This document shows, in pieces, positions 54,524 through 63,457 of a DNA stretch of 64,000 nt (position 1 is the stretch's first letter; every line of letters starts with the position of its first letter). Under the pieces are notes generated by a model that did not search any database, was not told the origin of the DNA, and was given only the letters and a program-made list of their open reading frames with translations. Origin of the DNA: Treponema sp. GTDB taxonomy: Bacteria > Spirochaetota > Spirochaetia > Treponematales > Treponemataceae. The DNA lies in the NCBI GenBank assembly GCA_017449285.1, contig JAFSJX010000020.1, forward strand, positions 38,170 to 102,169, written 5' to 3'. Made by a program: the position numbers and the translations under genes.

Positions 54524-54654
54524 TTTTTTCCTCCTTATGAAAAACAAATGAAATTCGATTTTTTAAAGTACACTTTTTTACAAGTAGTACATTTATACAA
54601 TCGAACCGAACAACACTTTAAAGCATCGTTCGGTTCAAAAGTTACAGAAACAAA

Positions 54655-55542
54655 TCAGCCCTTAACCGCACCCAACATCGTACCTTTTGTGAAGTACTTC
54701 TGAATGAACGGATAGGCAAGAATCATCGGGATAGCCGACAAGAATACGGAAGCAGCCTTAATTGCTTCAACCGGGGCTTCGCCGAACGCATTAACGTCAA
54801 CAACTTCGTTCATTGAAGAACCAAGCAGGATGTTACGCAACAAGATTGGCAACGGCTGCAAGTAAGAGTTCTGGAGGTACAACATCGGGTGCATAAAGTC
54901 ATTCCAGAAGTTAACGCCGTAGTACAAACCGATTGTCATGATGATTGGCTTTGACAACGGAAGAATGATAGACAGAAGAACATACCATTCCGCCGCACCA
55001 TCAATACGGGCTGACTCTTTAAGTGATTCAGGGATTCCCTCGAAGAATCCACGCATAATCAAACAGTTGTACGTACCAACCGCGCCCGGAATAAAGACCG
55101 AAGCCAAGTGGTCAGTCAATCCCAAACCAGTAACAACTAAGTACGTCGGAATCAAACCGATATGGAACAAGTACGGAATCAAAACGAACCAGTTCAAAAT
55201 CTTTCGTCCCGGCAAATCCTGTACTGACATACAATAAGACAGAGGAATCGTAAGGAACAGAGAAGTAAAGACACCGAAAATCAGAATCTTAAGAGAGTTC
55301 CAGAACGCCGTAATAAAACCGGCATTGCCCAACAATGCTTTGTATGCGTCAATCTTCCAATCCCACGGGCGGAACATCGCTTCAAGATATGAATAGCGAT
55401 ACCCATTCGGGCGGAATGACTGTGCGACGGTACTCCACATAGGAATCAAAATGATGATGAAAATGAAAACTAAGAATACATCAACCAATACATAGAATGT
55501 ACGGTCTCCTGCTGTTAATTTTACGGTCTTTGGTTTTTCCAT
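54655..55542 (-). CDS. carbohydrate ABC transporter permease (LplC/AraQ type)
   Basis: 295 residues with six hydrophobic segments. The EAA-type cytoplasmic loop reads ESLKESARIDGAAEWYVLLSIILPLSKP. The last residues, GTMLGAVKG, are typical of this subfamily. GAGG lies seven bases before ATG. Confidence 0.92.
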   Translation of the reverse strand: MEKPKTVKLTAGDRTFYVLVDVFLVFIFIIILIPMWSTVAQSFRPNGYRYSYLEAMFRPWDWKIDAYKALLGNAGFITAFWNSLKILIFGVFTSLFLTIPLSYCMSVQDLPGRKILNWFVLIPYLFHIGLIPTYLVVTGLGLTDHLASVFIPGAVGTYNCLIMRGFFEGIPESLKESARIDGAAEWYVLLSIILPLSKPIIMTIGLYYGVNFWNDFMHPMLYLQNSYLQPLPILLRNILLGSSMNEVVDVNAFGEAPVEAIKAASVFLSAIPMILAYPFIQKYFTKGTMLGAVKG

Positions 55543-55555
55543 TGTTTTACCTCGA

Positions 55556-56497
55556 TTATATAAGTGATGTTTCAGTCAACTTCTTAACAACAGTGTTAGA
55601 AATACGAACCAAAAGGAATCCGATAACACCTTTGAAAATACCAACTGCTGTTGCAAGAGCAAACTGGAACTGTAACAAACCTTGGCGGTACACCCAGGTA
55701 TCAATAATATCCGCAACGGAATAAACCGGAACAGAATACAACATGAACATTTGGTTAAAACCAGCGTCCAAAATTGTACCGAGTTTAAGAAGAACAACCG
55801 TAACGATAACCGGCTTAATTGAAGGAAGAGTAATGTACCAGACACGCTGAACGGCAGACGCACCCTCAACCATAGCGGCCTCAAACAACGTGCCGTCAAT
55901 GCCCATCAACGCGGCAATAAAGATGATTGCTGCCCAACCCATTTCCTTCCATGCGTCAGAAAGAACAACAATAACAGGGAATGTGTGGGTGGTCGTCAAG
56001 AAGTCAATCGGCTCGCCACCACAGAACTTGATGATGTCGTTTACCATACCATCGCCTGGTGCGAGCAGAGCAAGCAAAATACCGTACATAATAACCCAAG
56101 AAAGGAAGTGTGGCAGGTACGCCATTGTCTGAACAACGCGACGCAGAACATTGCGGGTACACTCATACAATGCGACAGCAAGAATAACTGACAACGGAAC
56201 TGAAATAATCAGTTTTGCCAGGCTATACAAAATCGTATTGCGCAGCAACTCGCTAAAATAAAATGAATGGAAAAAGTCCATGAAGTTCTTAAAACCAACC
56301 CATGTACTCCCCCAAACACCATCGATAGGAGAAAAATCCTTAAATGCAATCTGCCCGTTTACGAGCGGACCATATTTAAGTACCGTGTAGTACACTAACG
56401 GAATAATCAACAGACAATAAACCGAAAAGTGTCTTTTGATATCCTTCCAAAGGTCTTTTTTAGGGGCCTTGAGAACAGATGTTTGTGTTTCGTTCAT
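55556..56497 (-). CDS. sugar ABC transporter permease (LplB type)
   Basis: 313 residues with six hydrophobic segments and the EAA loop FEAAMVEGASAVQRVWYITLPSIKP. GAGGTTAGAT precedes ATG. It is the first gene of the three-gene importer operon, downstream of the hybrid regulator on the same strand. Confidence 0.92.
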   Translation of the reverse strand: MNETQTSVLKAPKKDLWKDIKRHFSVYCLLIIPLVYYTVLKYGPLVNGQIAFKDFSPIDGVWGSTWVGFKNFMDFFHSFYFSELLRNTILYSLAKLIISVPLSVILAVALYECTRNVLRRVVQTMAYLPHFLSWVIMYGILLALLAPGDGMVNDIIKFCGGEPIDFLTTTHTFPVIVVLSDAWKEMGWAAIIFIAALMGIDGTLFEAAMVEGASAVQRVWYITLPSIKPVIVTVVLLKLGTILDAGFNQMFMLYSVPVYSVADIIDTWVYRQGLLQFQFALATAVGIFKGVIGFLLVRISNTVVKKLTETSLI

Positions 56498-56569
56498 ATC
56501 TAACCTCAGTCTATATATGATATAACAATACGTTAGTAAAATACCTATATCTTATTGTACAAAAACGAA

Positions 56570-59500
56570 CTAATTCTTTGTTCGTATTTTTCCGGGCGGA
56601 ATTCCGTATATTTTCTTGAAAACCCGGCAAAAATATGCCTGGTCCTGAAAGCCAGACTTTTCCGCAACCTCATAAATGGTATCATTTGTTTCCAAAAGCA
56701 TCTTTATCGCTAAGTATATTCTATACCTATTTAGATATTCCCACAAGGACAATCCGATTTCTTTGTGAAAAATTCGTGTCAAATAGTCTTCGCTCACATG
56801 AACCGTATCTGCCAGTTTCCAGCGGACAATCTGCTGAGATACATTTTTATTCAGATACAGAATCGCTTTTTTGACCAGCGCGCCTGTATGCGGCGGCAAA
56901 ATTTCATCCCCCGCAAGAATCGCCCGAATGCGCTCGTCAAATTGAACAGATTCCGCCGCTCCGTGATTGCACAAAATAATCCTCGGATGAGAGCAAAGTA
57001 TTTCCACATCATCTTCTGAATCTATCGTATCTGGCAAAACAAGAATCGGCGTAAGCACTGTCTTTTGATTTTGACGAATTTTTTTCAGAACATCCTCCGT
57101 TACCGACTCAAACACAATCAGAGACGGTGTTATCTCGCTGATGATTCTGTCAAAATCCTGCATGGATGGTATCGCCACGGAATTTTCATCAGTTGCCCAT
57201 GTTCCGTAGCGGGTATGCTTTGTGTTAACAAACAGTACCGTCGTCTTTTTCTGCGAGCTTACCCGCAGCTCCAGTGTTTCCATGAATGTCTGACCAATTA
57301 AGTTATGGTCGTAACAGAGGACAGGCATTCTAAGCATAGCGGCATTATGGCGAAGTCCGTAGAGTTTTACCCATTCGTCAATAGAAGCCATGCCCGAATT
57401 CCAGTAAAGCAAACTTATATCCGCACTGTTTTCGGCCACGGAAACGACTTCTTGCGTTAAAGGCTTTACAGGAAGATGGAACACAGTCTTTTTTCCTTTG
57501 GGATTTTCGGCAAAAAGCGCATATACGGATTCTATCGGACGGTCATTTTTAACAACTGGAAGCCCTGCAAGCGTAGGAAGCGGTAAAACAATTGTTGCCG
57601 AATGTTTTTCTTTAAGAATCTCGCCATACTGCAAAAGGATTATACGTTCCGCCAAAAGCAATTCCGGTCGCTGCCATTCATCTTCTGGCATAGCAACGGT
57701 AATACGAATTCCGTCAACAGCGGCTACAACCGAAATCTCTGCCGTACAAAGCACAAAAATCGATTGCAATGCCTTTTCCAACCGCTCGGCATCGCCGAAC
57801 AACAACGGCATTTCTTTTAGCCGCTCGGAAACTCCTGCGGGCAACAAATCTTTTATGTCGAACAATTTTTTGTCCATTGGAATATCTTCGATTTGTGTGC
57901 GGGTCAGTTCAACAAGAGTCTCCGTTTTTTCCAACTGGGACGCAATCTGCGACTTTAAGAAAATAAGCTGCTCTCCTAAAATGTCTGCGTCCAAAATTCC
58001 CCGCCCGATATTGGCTTCCATCTGCGTAATTTTTGCGGACAAATCTTTGAGCGGGTCACACAAATCGCTTCCCACATTGGAGAAAAATTCCGTCTTTTCG
58101 CGTTCAGCCTGCTCAGCCTTACGCTTTGCAATCTCCATTTCCTCGAACAGAGAGACGCTTTGCAGGGCGCAACTGATTGCATGACGCAAATCTTCGTACA
58201 CAACGCTGTCGCAATCCGAAAAATCCATAATCAGATAGCCAAGAGAATTATTTTCCGTAAACAATGGCTGAACGATAAAAACGCCCGTTTTAAAATCCGA
58301 AGCAAAGCGTTCCGGGTACAACCGTTTTTTGGGAAAGAGAATCGTTTCGTTCGTCAACTCGCCAGAAGAACTGAACCCACCCACATACAGGGAATTTTTT
58401 TCGTTCTGATGCAGCACAATTGCGACATTCTGAATGCCGATTAAGGGCAGATACCGCTCCAAAATAGAAATAAGTTGCTCCCGATTGTGAACCGACAGCA
58501 ATTCACTTTTGAGCGTGTTTATCGTGTTCAATACGTGCGCATTTTCAAACTGTTTGAACGAAAAGAACTGCGCCTGCACTTTTGGCAGAATAATATGTAT
58601 GGTCTGGAGAATTCTTTCTCTGTAATCATCAGAAAAGCACTGCGCATACTGAAAAACCCTAATCATCTGGAAGAGTTTGGAGATTTCACCTTCCGCATTA
58701 AAATACTTTGTCAGAAAATCAGTGAACAGCCGGTAAAATTCGTCCGCCTCATTATCATGCAGGACTTTTACCATGCGCTCCAGCCGCTTTTGGGAAACAC
58801 TTTTATCATGCTCAAAAATCGCCGTCCATGCGCCTAACAACTGCTGGCGGGAAGTGACACAAATTTCCTGTTCTGGACTCGCAATCCATGAAGTAAGACT
58901 GTTACAGCCGCAACTCTCGCGGATAATTGAATACGTGGGAAGCAGTTTGTCTTCCAGTTTTTTTTCGTTGTTCAGCAAGCGGTCAAGCAATTTATCCGCT
59001 TCAAGGCCAAGTTCCTCATACGGCATGTGAACGGTAGAAAACGGTACTGTAGAAATCTGACTTTCCACCGAATTATTGAATCCGCCCACCAAAATGTCAT
59101 CAGGAACACTGCATCCCGAAAGACTGAGCCAATGTATTGCCGCAAACGCCATCAAATCGCTGGCAGCAATCACCGCATCAAAATCCTTTTTAGGGCGTAG
59201 TTTTCGTTCATCGCAAATCTGGCGCATTGCCCCCAGACCGTCATTCCAGTCAAACGGATCGGAAATCAGGCATTTGTTCTGCTCGGTATACAAGCCCGAT
59301 TCCGTAACAGCATCAACAAAGGCTTTGTAACGGTCATTCGCCGAGGTATGATATGCAGGTCCGCGCAAAAAGACAATGCGCTTTGCCCCGTGATGCTGAA
59401 TAAAATGCTCTGTCAGCTGCTTCATTCCCGTGTACGCGTCAAATTCTACCAGCGGGTGACCTTCGATTTTCTGTCCGATAGTAACAAACGGAACATCCGC

Positions 59501-59776
59501 AAAATTTTCGTGGAACTGTTGTAATTTTTCAAGCGAAACGCCGCTCCCTACGGAAGATGCCCAACTGATAAGCCCGTCCAAATTCTCTGAATTAACAAGG
59601 CTGTAAATATCATTACGCATTTTGTCGGAAACCAGCTTGCCGCCAGGAAAAACAAAGAACGCATCTTCCTTGCGCTGGGCATACTTTGCCCATGCCGTCC
59701 ATAATTTTACTCCAGAGCCAGCGTGAATTGAAGCGAGCGTAAATCCTAATCGTCTTCCAATATATGAATTTTTCAT
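56570..59776 (-). CDS. hybrid regulator: LacI-like sensor, degenerate kinase and receiver, AraC HTH
   Basis: About 1068 residues. Residues 1-300 are a LacI/periplasmic-binding fold without the LacI HTH (LTEHFIQHHGAKRIVFLRGPAYH, then FDAVIAASDLMAFAAIHWLSLSG). A GAF-like middle (about 425-555) leads to a coiled coil and a kinase-like helix whose box reads FFSNVGSDLCDPLK, with no His; the ATPase part is also eroded. A receiver-like segment (about 800-950) has no clear phospho-Asp motif. The end is an AraC HTH (SGFQDQAYFCRVFKKIYGIPPGKIR). It should bind a sugar and control the importer downstream. The start lacks an SD. Confidence 0.8.
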   Translation of the reverse strand: MKNSYIGRRLGFTLASIHAGSGVKLWTAWAKYAQRKEDAFFVFPGGKLVSDKMRNDIYSLVNSENLDGLISWASSVGSGVSLEKLQQFHENFADVPFVTIGQKIEGHPLVEFDAYTGMKQLTEHFIQHHGAKRIVFLRGPAYHTSANDRYKAFVDAVTESGLYTEQNKCLISDPFDWNDGLGAMRQICDERKLRPKKDFDAVIAASDLMAFAAIHWLSLSGCSVPDDILVGGFNNSVESQISTVPFSTVHMPYEELGLEADKLLDRLLNNEKKLEDKLLPTYSIIRESCGCNSLTSWIASPEQEICVTSRQQLLGAWTAIFEHDKSVSQKRLERMVKVLHDNEADEFYRLFTDFLTKYFNAEGEISKLFQMIRVFQYAQCFSDDYRERILQTIHIILPKVQAQFFSFKQFENAHVLNTINTLKSELLSVHNREQLISILERYLPLIGIQNVAIVLHQNEKNSLYVGGFSSSGELTNETILFPKKRLYPERFASDFKTGVFIVQPLFTENNSLGYLIMDFSDCDSVVYEDLRHAISCALQSVSLFEEMEIAKRKAEQAEREKTEFFSNVGSDLCDPLKDLSAKITQMEANIGRGILDADILGEQLIFLKSQIASQLEKTETLVELTRTQIEDIPMDKKLFDIKDLLPAGVSERLKEMPLLFGDAERLEKALQSIFVLCTAEISVVAAVDGIRITVAMPEDEWQRPELLLAERIILLQYGEILKEKHSATIVLPLPTLAGLPVVKNDRPIESVYALFAENPKGKKTVFHLPVKPLTQEVVSVAENSADISLLYWNSGMASIDEWVKLYGLRHNAAMLRMPVLCYDHNLIGQTFMETLELRVSSQKKTTVLFVNTKHTRYGTWATDENSVAIPSMQDFDRIISEITPSLIVFESVTEDVLKKIRQNQKTVLTPILVLPDTIDSEDDVEILCSHPRIILCNHGAAESVQFDERIRAILAGDEILPPHTGALVKKAILYLNKNVSQQIVRWKLADTVHVSEDYLTRIFHKEIGLSLWEYLNRYRIYLAIKMLLETNDTIYEVAEKSGFQDQAYFCRVFKKIYGIPPGKIRTKN

Positions 59777-59882
59777 ATACAACGTAATATAATTTTATAC
59801 CTAGTTCGCTATTTTTACAACTTTTTTCTGTTTTTTCCATACGTTTTTTTTATAATTTTTTTCGGTTTTTTACCATTTTTTT

Positions 59883-59909
59883 AAAATCGCCCTGATTTTT
59901 GACGATTTT
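59883..59909. promoter_or_regulatory. inverted repeat between the regulator and uxaB
   Basis: AAAATCG (59883-59889) and CGATTTT (59903-59909) flank 13 bases in the 250-base divergent region. Could be an operator for the hybrid regulator; the region is otherwise T-rich with no gene. Confidence 0.35.
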
Positions 59910-60032
59910 TAGCAGGAAAAAATGAATTTTGAAAAACAGAGGTTCGACCTAGTGACTTTTTGTTCAGTTTAGTATAAAATATTTTTTTAGATATATCTAT
60001 ACTTTTAGATGAACTTTCGGAGGTTCAATTTT

Positions 60033-61595
60033 ATGGCTCTCAAGTCGATTAAAGATGTAATGAAAACAGTAAAGCGCCCGGAAAAAGTGCTTCAGTTTGG
60101 TGAAGGCGGATTTTTGCGCGCATTTGTGGACTGGCAGATTGATATTGCCAACGAAAAAGCAGGTTTCAACGGCAACATCGTCATCGTTCAGCCGCTCGAA
60201 AAAGGCATGATTGACGCAATGAACGCACAGGACAATCTGTACACCACCGTTCTGCGCGGCATGAAAGACGGAAAACCGACAGTTGAGACGCGCTGCATCA
60301 ATTCAGTCAGCCGCTCTATCAATCCGTACACAGACTTCGATGCCTACATCGCGCTTGCATCCAGCCCGGATTTGCGCTTCATCGTTTCCAACACAACGGA
60401 AGCAGGCATCCGCTTTGATGCAGAAATTGACGGCGTTCCCGTAACACTTGACCAGAAGCCGCAGAAGAACTTCCCGGCAAAAGTAACCGCCTTCCTGTAC
60501 AAGAGATTCCAGGCATTCAAGGGCGACAAATCAAAAGGCATGATTCTTATTCCGTGCGAACTTTCTGACCAGGCAGGTCTGAACCTCCGCATCAATATTC
60601 TCCGCTACGCTGAGATGTGGCAGCTGGGTCCTGACTTCATCAACTGGTTCGACGAAGCCTGCGACGTTTGTTCATGTCTCGTTGACCGCATCGTTCCGGG
60701 ATATTTCCCCCTCCTTGCAAAAGAAGAAAACGGCAAGACACAGGCAGAGAACATCTGCGAAAAACTCGGCTACGAGGACAAACTGCTCGACAGCGCAGAA
60801 CTGTTCCACTTCTGGGTCATCGAAAGCAAAAAGCCGCACGAGGATGAACTTCCGCTCGTCAAAGCCGGCTTGCAGGTTAAGTGGGTTCAGAACATGGACT
60901 ACTACCACACACGCAAAGTACGCATCTTGAACGGTGCGCACACATCTTCTGTTTTGGCAGCATTCTTGGCTGGCTCAAACTATGTTCAGGACATCGTTTG
61001 CTCTGAGAAAGTCGGAAGCGGTTTCAACACACCGAACGCTGACGCAAACAAATTCATGCATGACATCATCTTCAACGAAATCGTTCCTTCAATCGACGGC
61101 GACCAGGAAGACCTCAAAAAATACGCACAGGATGTATGGACCCGCTTCCAGAATCCATTCAACCCGCACCGCTTGATTGAGATTTCTTTGAACTCTGTGG
61201 CTAAATACTGGACACGCTGTTTGCCTTCAGTTCTTCAGTCAATCAAAAAGAACGGCTCTGTTCCAAAGCTGCTGGGCTTCTCAATCGCAGCCCTCATCGC
61301 CTTCTACAACGGTACAGAAATCAAAGAAAACGCAAAAGGCCAGAAATGTCTTATTTCTAAACGAGAAGAAGGCGAATACGAGAACCTGGACACTCTTCCA
61401 GTCCTCGAATTCTTCGCTGCTCTCAACAAAGAGACAAAAGACGCAAAAGTTATCGCAAACAAAGTTTTGAGCAATGTTGACTTCTGGAAGGAAGATTTGA
61501 CAAAGGTCGCAGGACTTGAAGCTGCAGTTGCAGGTCACCTGGCTGACATCCAGTCTAAGGGAATGAAAAAAGCTCTCGCTGATATCGTTAAATAA
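60033..61595 (+). CDS. uxaB: tagaturonate reductase (mannitol-dehydrogenase family)
   Basis: About 520 residues. QFGEGGFLRAFVDWQIDI near the N-terminus, TTEAGIRFD, PCELSDQAGLNLR and RKVRILNGAHTSSVLAAF are closest to UxaB, not UxuB (which begins NxxLPxD). It reduces tagaturonate to altronate with NADH in galacturonate breakdown. A GGAGG SD is nine bases from ATG 60033. Codon choice is more GC-rich than neighbours, consistent with strong expression. It diverges from the hybrid regulator and sugar importer. Later uxa genes are outside the window; KDG kinase is at 49337. Confidence 0.88.
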   Translation: MALKSIKDVMKTVKRPEKVLQFGEGGFLRAFVDWQIDIANEKAGFNGNIVIVQPLEKGMIDAMNAQDNLYTTVLRGMKDGKPTVETRCINSVSRSINPYTDFDAYIALASSPDLRFIVSNTTEAGIRFDAEIDGVPVTLDQKPQKNFPAKVTAFLYKRFQAFKGDKSKGMILIPCELSDQAGLNLRINILRYAEMWQLGPDFINWFDEACDVCSCLVDRIVPGYFPLLAKEENGKTQAENICEKLGYEDKLLDSAELFHFWVIESKKPHEDELPLVKAGLQVKWVQNMDYYHTRKVRILNGAHTSSVLAAFLAGSNYVQDIVCSEKVGSGFNTPNADANKFMHDIIFNEIVPSIDGDQEDLKKYAQDVWTRFQNPFNPHRLIEISLNSVAKYWTRCLPSVLQSIKKNGSVPKLLGFSIAALIAFYNGTEIKENAKGQKCLISKREEGEYENLDTLPVLEFFAALNKETKDAKVIANKVLSNVDFWKEDLTKVAGLEAAVAGHLADIQSKGMKKALADIVK

Positions 61596-61623
61596 GACAG
61601 GATTAACACTGTAAAAACAAAAG

Positions 61624-61655
61624 AGACTGTCCGGTTTAAGGACAGTCTTTTTTTT
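61624..61655 (+). terminator. intrinsic terminator after uxaB (bidirectional)
   Basis: AGACTGTCC (61624-61632) / GGACAGTCT (61640-61648), seven-base loop, then T-tract on plus. The minus strand is also T-rich after the stem, so it can serve the TSCPD gene too. Confidence 0.92.
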
Positions 61656-61676
61656 ATGTTTGAATGCACTCGCAGC

Positions 61677-61922
61677 TTATGCCTGCATTACAGCCTTAGC
61701 AAGCTGGTCGGCACAGGAAGTTCCGCGGGTTCCGCATAAATTTCCCAGAAGTTTAGCTGATATTTCTTCGGCCTTCATTCCTTCGCAGAGTTTTGCAACG
61801 GCTTTTAAATTTCCGTTGCAGCCGCCTTCAAAAGAAATATTGTGTATGCGGTTTTCTTCATCGCGCTCAAAATGAATGACCCGGGCGCATGTTCCTGTTG
61901 TGTTATATGTAATTTTCTGCAT
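61677..61922 (-). CDS. TSCPD-domain protein (TIGR03905-like)
   Basis: 81 residues: MQKITYNTTGTCARVIHF, then FEGGCNGNLKAVAKLCEGM and GTSCADQLAKAVMQA. Three conserved Cys (GTCA, GGCNGN, TSCADQ) match a small family of unknown role, related to the C-terminal TSCPD domain of ribonucleotide reductases. It starts two bases after the flavin-reductase stop. Confidence 0.85.
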   Translation of the reverse strand: MQKITYNTTGTCARVIHFERDEENRIHNISFEGGCNGNLKAVAKLCEGMKAEEISAKLLGNLCGTRGTSCADQLAKAVMQA

Positions 61923-61923
61923 T

Positions 61924-62478
61924 TTATTTATTCTTAATCTTTAAACCGTCTTTAAATGCGTTTCCGACTACTTCACCGATTACACGGTAAACATGGAAAG
62001 ATGCGTCGTACATTATAGGCTGGAGTTTTCCGAGGTCTACCTTACCGTCGGTCAAAATTGATTCATCTGCCTGCTGGGCAATTATTTTTCCGGTAAGCAT
62101 TTCTTTTTCTTCGTTCCATTCCTTTACTTCGCATTCAAGAACGAGCGGATATTCTTCGATTATCGGGGCGTTTACATGAGCACTTTTGTGGACATGAACT
62201 CCGGCTTTTTCGATTTTGTTTACATCTGCACCGCTTTCAACTCCGAAATAATCTGAAATTTCAACCGTATTTTTTGTAGCAAAGGCAACGGTGAACGCAC
62301 CTGTCTTTTTTAAGTTTTCTGTCGTTTTATGTTTTGCAAGGAAAAGTGCGATTTCACCAAAATCCGACTGAATACCCCAGGCTGCATTCATTGCGTTAGG
62401 AACACCGTTTTCATCGTATGTTCCGATTATAAATACGCCTTCCGGCACGATTACTGCTTTTTTTGAATCAAATTCCAT
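61924..62478 (-). CDS. flavin reductase / flavoredoxin-like protein
   Basis: 184 residues with GVFIIGTYDENGVPNAMNAAW near the N-terminus, then KTTENLKKTGAFTVAFAT and DYFGVESGADVNKIEKAG, as in FMN-binding flavin-reductase-like proteins. It likely uses FMN in an anaerobic redox role, partner unknown. GGAGGAATCAT precedes ATG. Confidence 0.88.
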   Translation of the reverse strand: MEFDSKKAVIVPEGVFIIGTYDENGVPNAMNAAWGIQSDFGEIALFLAKHKTTENLKKTGAFTVAFATKNTVEISDYFGVESGADVNKIEKAGVHVHKSAHVNAPIIEEYPLVLECEVKEWNEEKEMLTGKIIAQQADESILTDGKVDLGKLQPIMYDASFHVYRVIGEVVGNAFKDGLKIKNK

Positions 62479-62527
62479 ATGATTCCTCCATTATTTAAAA
62501 ATAATAAAAATTTCTCTTATTGGCAAA

Positions 62528-62677
62528 CTAATTCCTCAAATTTTCAATCATCGACATAATCATGGCACGGGATTTTTTGATTTCTGTAATTACTTCCTCA
62601 TTTGAACCGCCAAACATATCCGCCGGAGAAACCTGAAGTTCATCACAAATTTTTTGAATTAATGAGTTGAGTATCGG
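62528..62677 (-). pseudogene. C-terminal remnant of an XRE-type regulator, in frame after higA
   Basis: Minus-strand frame reads on from the higA TAA: ILNSLIQKICDELQVSPADM, then FGGSNEEVITEIKKSR to a TAG at 62530-62528. The beginning aligns with the C-terminal end of the HigA HTH helices (MIRKLVTGLQIPAEVLLG), so this looks like the tail of a second XRE gene whose front was deleted. No start codon or SD. Confidence 0.6.
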
Positions 62678-63043
62678 TTACAAAACTGCCGCACCCAAAA
62701 GCACTTCTGCGGGAATCTGAAGCCCTGTAACCAATTTCCTTATCATAGAAAGACTCAAATTCCGTTTATGTGAAAAAATTTCGGAGACTCGCGATTTTCC
62801 GCCAAGATACGCAATCATATCTTCGTTTGTAAGACCTTCTTGCTCCATTCGGAATTTTATGGCAGAAACAGGATCAGGGGCATCAATGGGGAAATGCTCT
62901 TTTTCGTATAATTCAACAAGGGTTGCCAAAAGTTCAAGTTCGTCCGCTTCGGGAGTGCCAGGTTCCGCGTCAAAAATCTGCTCAATTCGTTTGAGAGCAT
63001 CGTTGTAATCGGCTTCTGTTTTTATGAGTTTGTTATACGACAT
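62678..63043 (-). CDS. higA: HigA-type antitoxin
   Basis: 121 residues, N-terminal helical extension (KRIEQIFDAEPGTPEADELELLAT) and C-terminal XRE HTH (MEQEGLTNEDMIAYLGGKSRVSEIFSHKRNLS). The ATG overlaps the higB stop as TAATG and is preceded by GAGGAAGTGTA. Toxin-first order is normal for HigBA. It probably represses the operon at the palindrome 63350-63364. Confidence 0.92.
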   Translation of the reverse strand: MSYNKLIKTEADYNDALKRIEQIFDAEPGTPEADELELLATLVELYEKEHFPIDAPDPVSAIKFRMEQEGLTNEDMIAYLGGKSRVSEIFSHKRNLSLSMIRKLVTGLQIPAEVLLGAAVL

Positions 63044-63336
63044 TACACTTCCTCCGCGTTGATTTTATCATAGTCAAAATGAGTTCCGACGAAACGAACA
63101 AACAACGTCTTTGATGCGTAGTTTATGCGGACAATTAAGCGATGTTTGTTGCCACAAATATTAAACACAACGCGATTTCCTTTTAGAAAACTTGCCGAGC
63201 GATATTTTTCTTTTATTTCGGCAGGGGAAGCCCAGTGTGCTTTTTGTGCTTCACAAAACCACGCCTTTAAAGGCTGCTCTGCTTCGTGTACTTTCTGCCA
63301 GTAATCACTCAAAGTTTTTCGGGAAATCACATGCAT
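63043..63336 (-). CDS. higB: HigB-type mRNA interferase toxin
   Basis: 97 residues: HVISRKTLSDYWQKVHEAE, WFCEAQKAHWASPAEIKEKY, GNRVVFNICGNKHRLIVRINY and VRFVGTHFDYDKINAEEV, the HigB_toxin family (ribosome-dependent cleavage). No SD: TACACT is six bases before ATG with a perfect TTGACA at 17 bases. Confidence 0.92.
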   Translation of the reverse strand: MHVISRKTLSDYWQKVHEAEQPLKAWFCEAQKAHWASPAEIKEKYRSASFLKGNRVVFNICGNKHRLIVRINYASKTLFVRFVGTHFDYDKINAEEV

Positions 63337-63342
63337 ACTTGT

Positions 63343-63371
63343 AGTGTAGTTCCCATTTTGGGAATTGTCAA
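63343..63371 (-). promoter_or_regulatory. higBA promoter (leaderless) with operator
   Basis: TTGACA (63371-63366), 17 bases, TACACT (63348-63343), six bases to ATG. A palindrome TTCCC-ATTTT-GGGAA (63350-63364) fills the spacer, suitable for HigA. Confidence 0.85.
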
Positions 63372-63394
63372 CACACTTTTTTTGAAGGGATTTT

Positions 63395-63457
63395 GAGTCC
63401 CGCGGTCATCAAGACGGATAATCTTACCGCGGGGAACAAAACTTCCCCGCTTTTTTT
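63395..63457 (+). ncRNA. candidate terminator-bearing RNA between higB and the XRE gene
   Basis: Plus strand: CCCGCGGT (63399-63406) / ACCGCGGG (63426-63433), and a terminator GCGGGGAA (63429-63436) / TTCCCCGC (63443-63450) followed by seven T. The two stems overlap, as in an attenuator. No plus-strand gene precedes it and none follows until 63920, so it is an orphan small RNA or decoy. A promoter is not clear. The XRE stop uses the T-tract. Confidence 0.45.
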
